A stretch of DNA of 13,315 nucleotides from Pavlovales sp. CCMP2436. Its lineage: Eukaryota; Haptophyta; Pavlovophyceae; Pavlovales. The notes below the pieces were generated by a model that worked only from the letters and a program-made list of their open reading frames with translations, did no database searches and was not told the origin of the DNA. The translations under genes and the position numbers were made by a program. This document shows, piece by piece, positions 1-6,385 of the stretch (positions are counted from its first letter, which is position 1; each line of letters starts with the position of its first letter). The DNA is taken from assembly GCA_026770615.1 (NCBI GenBank), contig MU631622.1, positions 12,124 through 25,438 of the forward strand. The letters run 5' to 3'.

Positions 1-63
<63 letters not shown>
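1..63. repeat. 63-base uninterrupted G tract at the window start
   Basis: The first 63 bases are all G, followed directly by mixed sequence. Nothing else in the window has a G run close to this length, although the host DNA does contain other C/G-rich runs (around 634-712). It may be a real homopolymer, or an artefact such as no-signal G calls from two-colour sequencing or a collapsed gap edge. I see no telomere-like repeat unit. Confidence 0.95.
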
Positions 64-65
<2 letters not shown>

Positions 66-437
66 TCGGGTGAGCCAAGATGGTCAGAGGGCGCGCTTGG
101 CGACTGCAAAGGAAAGGATTTCTGATGAGGACGTCTGTCCCCGGAGACGGTCTCCCGGACATGTCCAGGACCACTCCCCGAGCACACAGATACCGCCCCC
201 CCCTGAGCCTGGTGTCTCAGAGAGCCTGTGGGGGTCAAACCGACTTTAACCAAAGGGATGCTCAGAGTGGCAGGCTGAGCCCTGGCGCAGGCCCAGAGGT
301 ATAACATTAGAATGACGTGCGCTGTGAGCGCAGTGAGGGGAGACAGATGCGTGTGAGGGAAGACAGTGCGAGGGGAGACAGTGCACGCAGCTCGCCGAAC
401 CAGCCCCTTTTCACGGGGGCGGCTGCTATCTCCTTAC
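64..437. other. GC-rich stretch without a confident gene; short imperfect direct repeats
   Basis: I find no convincing coding sequence here. A 74-codon plus-strand frame at 80-304 has no recognisable motif and looks like chance. Between about 332 and 383 there are three imperfect copies of a purine-rich unit, roughly gtgaggggagacag. If the minus-strand gene proposed at 438-875 is real, its further exons would lie here, but I cannot define them. Confidence 0.4.
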
Positions 438-875
438 CCCGGCCACAATTCCCAACAAGGGGTCTCTAGCCGGCCGGACAGGGTGTAAGAAGAAAGTGGT
501 AGTTGGATGCACATAGAAGAGCGTACACAGAGCCCCTTCTCAGTAAGCACATGTGGGTCATAGATGCGAAGGCACACGGCCGGTGGCACCTAGAGGTGAG
601 GTTGGTGGCGAACTCGTATCAGATGCCACAGGCTCCCCCCCCCACCCCACCCCCACCCACCTTCACACCCACGCACCCCCACACCCACGCACCTACCCAC
701 CACCACACACACAGACCTGCATTCGCGCCTTGGTGAGCTTGTGACGCGTCGTCATCTCTTTGACAAAGGCCTTGCCGGTGGAGCGTGGCCGCGCCATCGC
801 GGACTTGCCCTCGTAGTAGGCAGACTTGGACGAGCCGCCGTCCGCGGCCCCGCCGGTGGGCGGTACGAGGCTCAT
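438..875 (-). CDS. Candidate 5' part of a multi-exon host gene, product unknown
   Basis: I do not recognise this protein. On the minus strand an ATG at 875-873 opens 53 codons rich in Lys, Arg, Ser and Gly and ending in a CAG codon. A GT donor (CAG then GTCTGT) follows directly at 716-715, in phase 0. The next stretch (712-634) is a CA/C-rich microsatellite. This resembles the intron seen in the gene at 11670-13315. A possible acceptor, CTCTAG at 591-590, would continue in phase 0 through an open frame of about 50 codons (589-438), which ends beside a good donor, GTAAGG at 437-432. The exon structure is inferred from splice signals and open frames only. Exon 1 (875-717) is the better supported part. 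The second exon is speculative, and further exons would lie below position 438. Confidence 0.35.
634..712. repeat. C-rich / CA microsatellite
   Basis: The run begins as nearly pure C, passes through CCCA and ACCC units, and ends in CACACACA just before a putative minus-strand splice donor at 716-715. It probably lies inside an intron of the minus-strand gene proposed here. The short plus-strand frames across it encode only Pro/His/Thr repeats and are not genes. Confidence 0.85.
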
Positions 876-1258
876 CCCCCCCCTGGTTGTCTCCTCCTCC
901 TCCTGGTGTGCAGCCCGGCTGCCTCCTCTCCCTCCTTCACCTCCTTGGTGTGCAGAGAATTGCACGCGATGGCAAAGAGAGATGGCTACGTTTTTTAAAA
1001 CGAGATGGGCGGAATTGAAACTTTGAACGTGGAGGAGACTGCGCGCTTCTGAGGCTGCTTCCTGGCCTAGAGCCTGGGTCCTACGCCTCCCGAGCTGCGC
1101 GCAGCATTTTTCTCACGTGTACTGCACCGCCTCGAAGCGAACACGGGTGCCAACTGGGCGAGGCTAAAAACAAACATCATTGTAACTGTTAAATATGCGA
1201 TACAGTTTGATTACTTAAAATGAGTTTCATTGTTATATAGTTATGTTAATATTAATAT
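876..1258. other. Intergenic/upstream region; GC-rich to AT-rich transition
   Basis: No gene is supported here. The sequence changes from GC-rich (to about 1160) to AT-rich (1160-1258) on approaching the candidate left end of the mobile element. If the minus-strand gene starting at 875 is real, this would be its 5' UTR and promoter. A TTTTAAAA stretch lies near 990-1000, but I cannot assign a promoter. Confidence 0.4.
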
Positions 1259-1284
1259 TAGCGGCTCAGCATGGTTCAACAGAT
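1259..1284 (+). repeat. Candidate left terminal inverted repeat
   Basis: Thirteen bases (tagcggctcagca) match the reverse complement of 10138-10150 exactly. Inward, both copies continue with TTCAA and then AGAT at similar spacing. Outward, both arms abut AT-rich trinucleotide-like sequence. A 13-base match alone could occur by chance in a window this size, so the support comes mainly from position and orientation. Confidence 0.4.
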
Positions 1285-1515
1285 GGTATTCACTCTCAGG
1301 CTTGGTCGACGACAGACATCAAAAATAAAATAATAATTGTACTGTATGAATATTTGCAGCGAATCAGCTGGACCCGTGTGTGTATGGTTAGTTACGTTCT
1401 GGGACAGTTTTGGATCCCGTACACCCCATTTTTGTCCTCGTAGTCTCCGAGTATGTTTTCCGTGTGTTCCATCAAGCGTTATTTCGTTGTCATTTGAGTC
1501 CTTTTCGTCTTCCAT
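1276..1515 (-). CDS. Small hypothetical ORF divergent from the polymerase gene (doubtful)
   Basis: This 79-codon minus-strand frame starts with an ATG in an A-rich context (ACCAAAATGG). It begins with an acidic, hydrophilic stretch (MEDEKDSNDNE) that looks more protein-like than the other frames nearby, and then a basic segment. No family is recognised. It lies inside the left end of the candidate element and would be transcribed away from the polymerase. It may be a remnant of an element gene or a chance frame. Confidence 0.2.
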   Translation of the reverse strand: MEDEKDSNDNEITLDGTHGKHTRRLRGQKWGVRDPKLSQNVTNHTHTGPADSLQIFIQYNYYFIFDVCRRPSLRVNTIC

Positions 1516-1574
1516 TTTGGTCCGTTTTAGATTTTCGCATTTTCATTTTTGCAAAAATCACGGTTTTAAGTTCA

Positions 1575-1760
1575 ACGCGCGTTCCTCGATGCTCCTCGTT
1601 TGGTGTGCGATGTATATCTCGGTTGCTTTCTCGGTTGTTTTCTCGGTTGTTTTCTCGGTGGGTCTCGGTGGGTCTCGGTGGGTCTCGGTGGGTCGTGATG
1701 GGCTTGGCGGTGGCGGCCCCTGCCCACCTCTTTGACACGCGCGTTCCTCGTTGTTCCTCG
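1575..1760. repeat. Minisatellite bracketed by a 24-base direct repeat
   Basis: Between about 1617 and 1695 a 12-base unit (ctcggttgtttt) runs into a 10-base unit (ctcggtgggt). Each is present several times. The block is flanked by two direct copies of a 24-base sequence at 1575-1598 and 1737-1760 that differ at two positions. Minus-strand frames across it encode only Pro/Thr/His/Arg/Asn repeats. The array lies immediately upstream of the truncated polymerase frame, and the second direct-repeat copy ends just before a TCGCAG that could serve as a splice acceptor. Confidence 0.85.
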
Positions 1761-1843
1761 CAGTCCACCGCAGGCTACTGGGAATAGCACACAGCGGGCT
1801 ACAGTATGTGGCACATCTAGGGTTAGCTCGATCGGCGTGTGGG

Positions 1844-4612
1844 ATGGCACAGTCGAGTGCGGAATCGGTCATCAAAGGCTCGGGTGAGTATCTAGGAGCG
1901 GCATGCATGCGGTGCAACACACACCGCCGCAAAGATAAACAAATTACAGTTTTCTTTCACAACTCTAAGGGGTACGACACACACCACATTTGGCTTGCGC
2001 TGAGTCACTGTGTCGATTCAATTTGTATGTACGATGATGGTAATGAAGACAAAAATAAAAACAATGGAAAAGTAAACATTAGCGGTATCCCAATGAACAC
2101 GGAAAAACTCAAGACGATCAACATCGGTCTTTTCAGCGTACGTGACTCGATGGACTTCATGATGGGCTCACTTGACAGTCTCATAAAAATGTGCCCCGAC
2201 AAATCAAAAAAGCGGATCCTTGAAGTTGCACAAAATCATGCAGATAAAAAATCGCTTCCGGTCGATCAAGTGTTTGAACAGCTCAAGCACAAGGGTGTGT
2301 TCCCGTACGAGTTCGACTGGATGGGCAACCTCGACGCAGAGATCGACCCCGTCCATTTTCAATCATCACTTGGCAATGTATACAGCGTCACAACAAGTCT
2401 CGATAATGTGCGAACGGATGACTCAACGATCGCCGCCAATCTTACCGCGAAAAACTTGATTCGCAAAAATGAAACAGAACTGCGTATCAACGAAATGAAG
2501 GAGAAGCTACTAATCAGCACTTACCGCGAACTGCACGATTTGTACCTTGCAGTGGACGTTGCGGGTCTCGTCGATATCATGGAAGATTTGCGAGAAACAA
2601 CATACAAAGCATTCAAGGTAGACTTGGTACACACGTTTGGTCTTCCCACACTCGCGAAGACAGTAGCGTTTAAAATGATACGCGAGTCAAAAAAACTCAC
2701 CGGTGTCGGTGGAATTGAGTTGCTGCAAACTTCGGACTTGTACAAATTTTTCGACGAGTCAAAAGTAGGTGGAATCGCCATGAGCAAGCAACAACACGTC
2801 ATTGCAGTGAACAGGCCGGGATTTCAAGAGTATGATGATAGCAAGCCTACGATCGCATTGGAGAAACAAGACGCTGTTGGTCTCTATGCAACAACGCAGC
2901 ATCTTAAACTGCCATACGGCGAGTATCACGACTATTCGCAAGCTGAAATTGACACTTTCGATCCAGAAGATGAAAAGTGGGGATCGTTACCAGAAACTCC
3001 AGAAGATATAGATAAACCCGATCGCTGGCAGACCAATATCGGTTGTCAAATTGAGGCGGATTGGATGATCCCGCAGCACTTACACGATAAATTTAATGAA
3101 CTCCCCCCACTCCCAACACACGCGATCGTTCCGAGAGATTGGTTATCAGACGAACAGCAAGAAGCGCTTCGCGGAACCTACCCAACAAAGAAGTTAACAC
3201 CGACACTTTGCGACAAGTTCAATTACAGGTGTCATATCTCACTTGCAAAACTGTGGCTCAGTCTTGGTTGTGTGATTGTGAAAGTACACCGGGTTGTAAG
3301 CTACAAACAAGCTGCATACCTACGACCATTCATCGAGAAGACTTTAGCTTTACGGCGTGCGTCAGAAAGCGACTGGGAGAGCAATTTCTGGAAGCTGTTT
3401 GGCAACGCATTCTACGGTAAACTTATCGAGCGAATTTTTGGTCGAAGCAGCCTATGCTTTACCACTCGATCAAAAATATTCAAGCACAGAGTCGAGTCTG
3501 GTCGGTGTCAACTCGTACTCCCGATTACTGAAGATTATGCATGTTTGTTCATGCAACAGCAAAATATCCACGCTGACAAGGCGATCCCTGCAGGGTGTGC
3601 TATACTTGATTTCTCAAAATTGATCATGTATTCTTTTTGGTACAAGGTATTGCAGCCCGCTTTTGGTCATGTAAATATGAAAATCACCGCGATGGATACA
3701 GACTGCTTCAGCTACTCGGTGAGTTGCACAACAGCGTGTGAATATGAAGATAAAAAGCAAAAGATCGCACCCATTTGGTTTGATCGTTCCGGATTCGAAA
3801 AAAACGACCCACGTATGAGTGTAAACAATAAAAAGCGTGCTGGTTGCTTTGCAGAGGAGAACGGGAGTATCGAAATCGTAGAGGCACGGGCTATCAGCGC
3901 AAAATGTTATACCTACCGCCTCGCAAACGGGTACAACGACAGTCGACTCAAGGGAGTACCAAAATATATTTCTAGACAGCTTAACATGGAACATTTTGCA
4001 GCTGTTGCGAATGGCGCCAAAATTAGTGCAACATTTAACATGCTCAAATCGAAAAAGCATTCGGTACAACTTGTAACAATGGGTAAAAAGGCTCTTAAAT
4101 GGGGCGATGACAAGTCGTTTGCACACATCAGCGGACGGTATCTCTCACACGGTCACTATTTGTCGCCGAGTTTTGAGCAAAAACAAAAAGCACTTCGTTC
4201 TCCACCATCTCGTGTATACGTGCAAAACGCAGTAACCATTTCAATTTTTAACGGTGAAACACAATTTTACCGTGAAATTGTAAACGGTAAGGAACATGGT
4301 GCATGGTTGCCTACAAATCCAAAGTTCTTGTGCATCTACGACGAAAAATACTGGGAGAAAATTGAAGGAACACCCGAAGAGCTTTTTGTAATCTTTCGAA
4401 TGCGCGGTAATATCCGCACGATATTACTCGATAGCCTTTACATCCCAAAGTTCCATGTTTTAGAATCGAAGCACTGCAAGTTTATGGAGCTTGTCGACGA
4501 TGATGATGTCGATGATGATTATGACAATATTTATGACAATATTTATGATGATATGTATGATAACGTTATTGATGAAATATTTGAATGCATTGCCTGCGGG
4601 ATTTATCCATAA
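1844..4612 (+). CDS. polB: DNA polymerase family B, polinton/viral protein-primed type, N-terminally truncated
   Basis: This is the replicative polymerase of the element. The frame is open from a stop at 1733. The first ATG is at 1844, and family similarity begins at about 1865. Numbering residues from position 1751: 3'-5' exonuclease motif II (HNSKGYD, 70-76) and motif III (YLAVD, 265-269) are present. So are polymerase motif A (Asp374 in QDAVGLY), motif B (KLFGNAFYGK, 548-557) and motif C (MDTDC, 648-652). Segments such as EADWMIPQHLHDKFNELPPLP and the DDKSFAHI...GHY region near the end match the DNA_pol_B_2 pattern of polintons, adintoviruses and linear plasmids. Exonuclease motif I and the N-terminal part are missing, because the frame begins just before motif II next to a minisatellite. 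Either the gene is 5'-truncated or an upstream exon is spliced on at about 1763. Motif C has Cys where Ser is usual, but both catalytic Asp are kept. The C-terminus is an acidic Asp/Tyr/Asn repeat tail. The frame has no internal stop after motif II. Confidence 0.93.
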   Translation: MAQSSAESVIKGSGEYLGAACMRCNTHRRKDKQITVFFHNSKGYDTHHIWLALSHCVDSICMYDDGNEDKNKNNGKVNISGIPMNTEKLKTINIGLFSVRDSMDFMMGSLDSLIKMCPDKSKKRILEVAQNHADKKSLPVDQVFEQLKHKGVFPYEFDWMGNLDAEIDPVHFQSSLGNVYSVTTSLDNVRTDDSTIAANLTAKNLIRKNETELRINEMKEKLLISTYRELHDLYLAVDVAGLVDIMEDLRETTYKAFKVDLVHTFGLPTLAKTVAFKMIRESKKLTGVGGIELLQTSDLYKFFDESKVGGIAMSKQQHVIAVNRPGFQEYDDSKPTIALEKQDAVGLYATTQHLKLPYGEYHDYSQAEIDTFDPEDEKWGSLPETPEDIDKPDRWQTNIGCQIEADWMIPQHLHDKFNELPPLPTHAIVPRDWLSDEQQEALRGTYPTKKLTPTLCDKFNYRCHISLAKLWLSLGCVIVKVHRVVSYKQAAYLRPFIEKTLALRRASESDWESNFWKLFGNAFYGKLIERIFGRSSLCFTTRSKIFKHRVESGRCQLVLPITEDYACLFMQQQNIHADKAIPAGCAILDFSKLIMYSFWYKVLQPAFGHVNMKITAMDTDCFSYSVSCTTACEYEDKKQKIAPIWFDRSGFEKNDPRMSVNNKKRAGCFAEENGSIEIVEARAISAKCYTYRLANGYNDSRLKGVPKYISRQLNMEHFAAVANGAKISATFNMLKSKKHSVQLVTMGKKALKWGDDKSFAHISGRYLSHGHYLSPSFEQKQKALRSPPSRVYVQNAVTISIFNGETQFYREIVNGKEHGAWLPTNPKFLCIYDEKYWEKIEGTPEELFVIFRMRGNIRTILLDSLYIPKFHVLESKHCKFMELVDDDDVDDDYDNIYDNIYDDMYDNVIDEIFECIACGIYP

Positions 4613-4629
4613 ATCACATAAATCACATA

Positions 4630-4635
4630 AATAAA
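4630..4635 (+). terminator. Possible polyadenylation signal after the polymerase gene
   Basis: AATAAA lies 18 bases after the polymerase stop codon, within short direct repeats of ataaatcac. The spacing suits a eukaryotic-type 3' end signal, but AT-rich sequence makes such hexamers common by chance. Confidence 0.3.
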
Positions 4636-4697
4636 AATTACATTAATGCCGCGTTTTTCTGGCCAAATAAAAATCTCAACCTAGGGTACAAAGAAAA

Positions 4698-5114
4698 ATG
4701 GTACGCGTCCACAGAACCTCGTTCACGCAATTCTATTTTGAGCACAATGCAAATTCAGGCCTTTCACGTCGGTACGAACGCTCGGATTTCCCGGGTGAAC
4801 CCCAATACGAAGACAACGTTACTTACGGTGGCGGCTTTAACGTAGACACGATTTTTATGAAAAACCAGCACTCAGCCCGAGGCACTGTTCTTTGCGCGGA
4901 TACAAATAACTACATGGGTCATTTTTTGGCTACGAAACACGTGACCACAACCACTCTCATTAACAATGACCCTGAAGATGTAATCATCTATCGTTGTAAA
5001 ACCCCATATTTGATCAAGCTGTTCATTCGGAAGAAGCAAGAAGAATACGCTCGCAGGCATATGTACGAAGAGCCCCCGCCCAAATATAGATATCCAAGAG
5101 GAAACGAAATGTAA
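4698..5114 (+). CDS. Hypothetical protein, 138 aa, with a C-terminal PPxY motif
   Basis: I do not recognise a family. The ATG has an A-rich context (AAAAATGG), and an AAATAAAAAT stretch 24-33 bases upstream could be a TATA-like element. The protein is rich in Tyr, Arg and Asn. It has a Gly-rich patch (TYGGGF, 42-47), a central hydrophobic/Thr-rich stretch and a basic C-terminal part (KLFIRKKQEEYARR). Near its end is PPPKY, which contains a PPxY motif (127-130), the type of short motif that binds WW domains. It lies 85 bases after the polymerase gene and 51 before the next gene, on the same strand, so it belongs to the plus-strand gene set of the element. No signal peptide or transmembrane segment is evident. 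A structural or accessory role is possible but unsupported. Confidence 0.7.
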   Translation: MVRVHRTSFTQFYFEHNANSGLSRRYERSDFPGEPQYEDNVTYGGGFNVDTIFMKNQHSARGTVLCADTNNYMGHFLATKHVTTTTLINNDPEDVIIYRCKTPYLIKLFIRKKQEEYARRHMYEEPPPKYRYPRGNEM

Positions 5115-5165
5115 TTTAAATATTAAACCAGCAAGAAAAAATGTTTCACAATGCTATAAAGCATA

Positions 5166-5498
5166 ATGGAAGACTTTTACGCTAAAACCAGTACACCGCA
5201 AACACAAGAGACACAGTTAAATGAAATAACAAGGCTTATAAAACAAATGAATATAAACGACAACGATACAATTCGTTTAATTAACGTGTTCATAGAAAAG
5301 GGTGCAATTTACGGTTCCTTTTCCCATGACCGCAATTTGTTTTTCAAGGTTCATGCTAATTTCATAATCGTGTTTAGACCTGGAATTATATGCAACCAAA
5401 ATAGATACAAACTTCTTGTAAAACACAATCTCGATATTATCTTCCCTGAAAAGTTACTCGTTGATGAAGAAGAAGACAAGTGTTGTGCCATTTTTTAA
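5166..5498 (+). CDS. Hypothetical protein, 110 aa, ending in a CAAX-like box
   Basis: No family is recognised. The protein starts with a polar Thr/Gln-rich segment, followed by a possible amphipathic helix (EITRLIKQMNI) and a mixed hydrophobic middle region (FFKVHANFIIVF) that is short for a membrane span. It ends in an acidic run followed by CCAIF. The last four residues (CAIF) fit a CAAX prenylation box, and Phe at the X position is seen in geranylgeranylated or farnesylated proteins. The gene is the third and last on the plus strand of the element and converges with the lipase-like gene. TATAAA at 5155-5160 is only 5 bases from the ATG, too close to act as its TATA box. AT-rich codon use matches the neighbouring viral genes. 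Confidence 0.7.
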   Translation: MEDFYAKTSTPQTQETQLNEITRLIKQMNINDNDTIRLINVFIEKGAIYGSFSHDRNLFFKVHANFIIVFRPGIICNQNRYKLLVKHNLDIIFPEKLLVDEEEDKCCAIF

Positions 5499-5666
5499 TA
5501 TACTTCTACATTACAATGCTCTCCTGCGAAACGTTCAAGTGCCAGAAACGTGACCTCAAACATGCTCAAAAGCTATCATCCATGTTTTCACCAATGTTTT
5601 CATCAATGTTTTCATCTTCGTTTTCATCGTCGACTTTGTTGTTTGCGCCAGTGTACTCTCATTCGA
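5499..5666. repeat. Convergent intergenic spacer with a 12-base tandem repeat
   Basis: The spacer between the two converging gene sets carries, at about 5580-5632, four to five copies of a unit close to atgttttcatca. A plus-strand frame across it (5480-5830) gives only Phe/Ser/Met repeats before running antisense through the lipase-like gene, so I do not call it a gene. The same ttttcatca core recurs in the T-rich block at 8621-8680 upstream of the fibre-like gene. Confidence 0.7.
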
Positions 5667-6302
5667 TCATCGAAAGTTACCAAGCGAGTGCGATTTTGCC
5701 GAATTCACCAAGTATCGTATTGGACCCGGAAGAAATCGGCTGGCGGCCCGACCATCACCACGACCATCACGACCACCACGCCTCGGCAAGTACACGATTG
5801 GCTGGCTATCCTGACGACGAGCAAGACTAGATAGACCCGACACGGCATCATTGCCCACCCTGACATCGGTTTGCCTGGTGCCACTGGGCTGACGACGACC
5901 TATATCACCCAACCCCGCCGCCTTGTTGATTGTCACGATCTGACCGCCGGCTCCAGATTGCTCGGCAAGTCTTCCACCGAGACTGTGACCAACTGTGTTT
6001 GCCGGTTTGCCATACTTTTTCTCAGCTGCAGCTGTAATGCTTCGACTGAGATTTAGCCTGTCTGTGTTCTTGTGCGCACCAACCGCGATCAATGCATCGT
6101 CAACCAACCAGTCTTTTGCGGTTACAGACCCTCGATGAGCCACAGTTGGTTGTCCGTTTTTGTCTACAAAGACCATTGTGTTCGGGCGTGAGAGTTCGGT
6201 ATCAAGTGTGTATCCGAGTGTTTTAACAAATTCCGCGGCTTGTGGGAGTGGCATGTATGAGGCACGTGCGAGATTCACAGCGTCTTGTTTGAACTTGTTC
6301 AT
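5667..6302 (-). CDS. Class-3 lipase-like alpha/beta hydrolase
   Basis: This is a 211-residue predicted serine hydrolase acting on ester bonds, probably lipids. An HRGS segment at 57-60 lies in the region expected to contribute to the oxyanion site. The nucleophile elbow GHSLGG (105-110) places Ser107. TINKAAGLGD (124-133) is the usual following strand. Asp152 (GNDAVSGL) and His205 (SHSLGNF) complete a Ser-Asp-His set. Related lipase-3 proteins occur in polinton-like viruses, virophages and large algal DNA viruses (established knowledge, from memory). No signal peptide is apparent. A low-complexity insert rich in Arg, Gly and Asp (about 173-187) comes from a short DNA repeat and makes this copy unusual. 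The gene lies 83 bases downstream of the fibre-like gene on the same strand, with its own TATA-rich leader. A role in membrane passage during entry or release is inference. Confidence 0.8.
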   Translation of the reverse strand: MNKFKQDAVNLARASYMPLPQAAEFVKTLGYTLDTELSRPNTMVFVDKNGQPTVAHRGSVTAKDWLVDDALIAVGAHKNTDRLNLSRSITAAAEKKYGKPANTVGHSLGGRLAEQSGAGGQIVTINKAAGLGDIGRRQPSGTRQTDVRVGNDAVSGLSSLARRQDSQPIVYLPRRGGRDGRGDGRAASRFLPGPIRYLVNSAKSHSLGNFR

Positions 6303-6330
6303 AGTATTCGTGGTTGTATTCGTGGTTGTG

Positions 6331-6383
6331 TTTTTTATATTGTTTTTATATTGTTTTTTATATTGTTTTTATATTGTTTTTTT
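6331..6383 (-). promoter_or_regulatory. Tandem array of four TATA-box-like motifs upstream of the lipase-like gene
   Basis: Read on the minus strand, the unit caatataaaaa (alternating 10 and 11 bases) is repeated four times, ending about 30 bases before the lipase-like ATG at 6302. Between the array and the ATG is a duplicated accacgaatac segment. Each unit holds TATAAAA, so the array could serve as a multiplied core promoter with a very short leader. It could also be simple-sequence expansion; no transcript evidence is available. Confidence 0.5.
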
Positions 6384-6385
6384 CT

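Noticed and set aside
1751..1753. TTG at 1751 as the polymerase start codon
   Set aside because: Non-ATG starts are not expected in a eukaryotic setting, and no family similarity lies before about 1865. It is only the first near-start codon after an upstream stop.
1558..1932. Minus-strand Pro/Thr/Arg/His-rich frames over the minisatellite
   Set aside because: They are repeat-derived composition and overlap the start of the polymerase gene on the opposite strand.
5155..5160. TATAAA as the promoter of the 110-residue gene
   Set aside because: It lies only 5 bases before the ATG, too close to act as a core promoter for that start.
5734..5786. An RGD tripeptide in the lipase-like protein as an integrin-binding site
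   Set aside because: It arises within a repeat-encoded Arg/Gly/Asp stretch, and nothing else in the protein supports an adhesion role.
5480..5830. Phe/Ser-rich plus-strand frame of 116 codons
   Set aside because: It is a translation of a tandem repeat and then antisense of the lipase-like gene.
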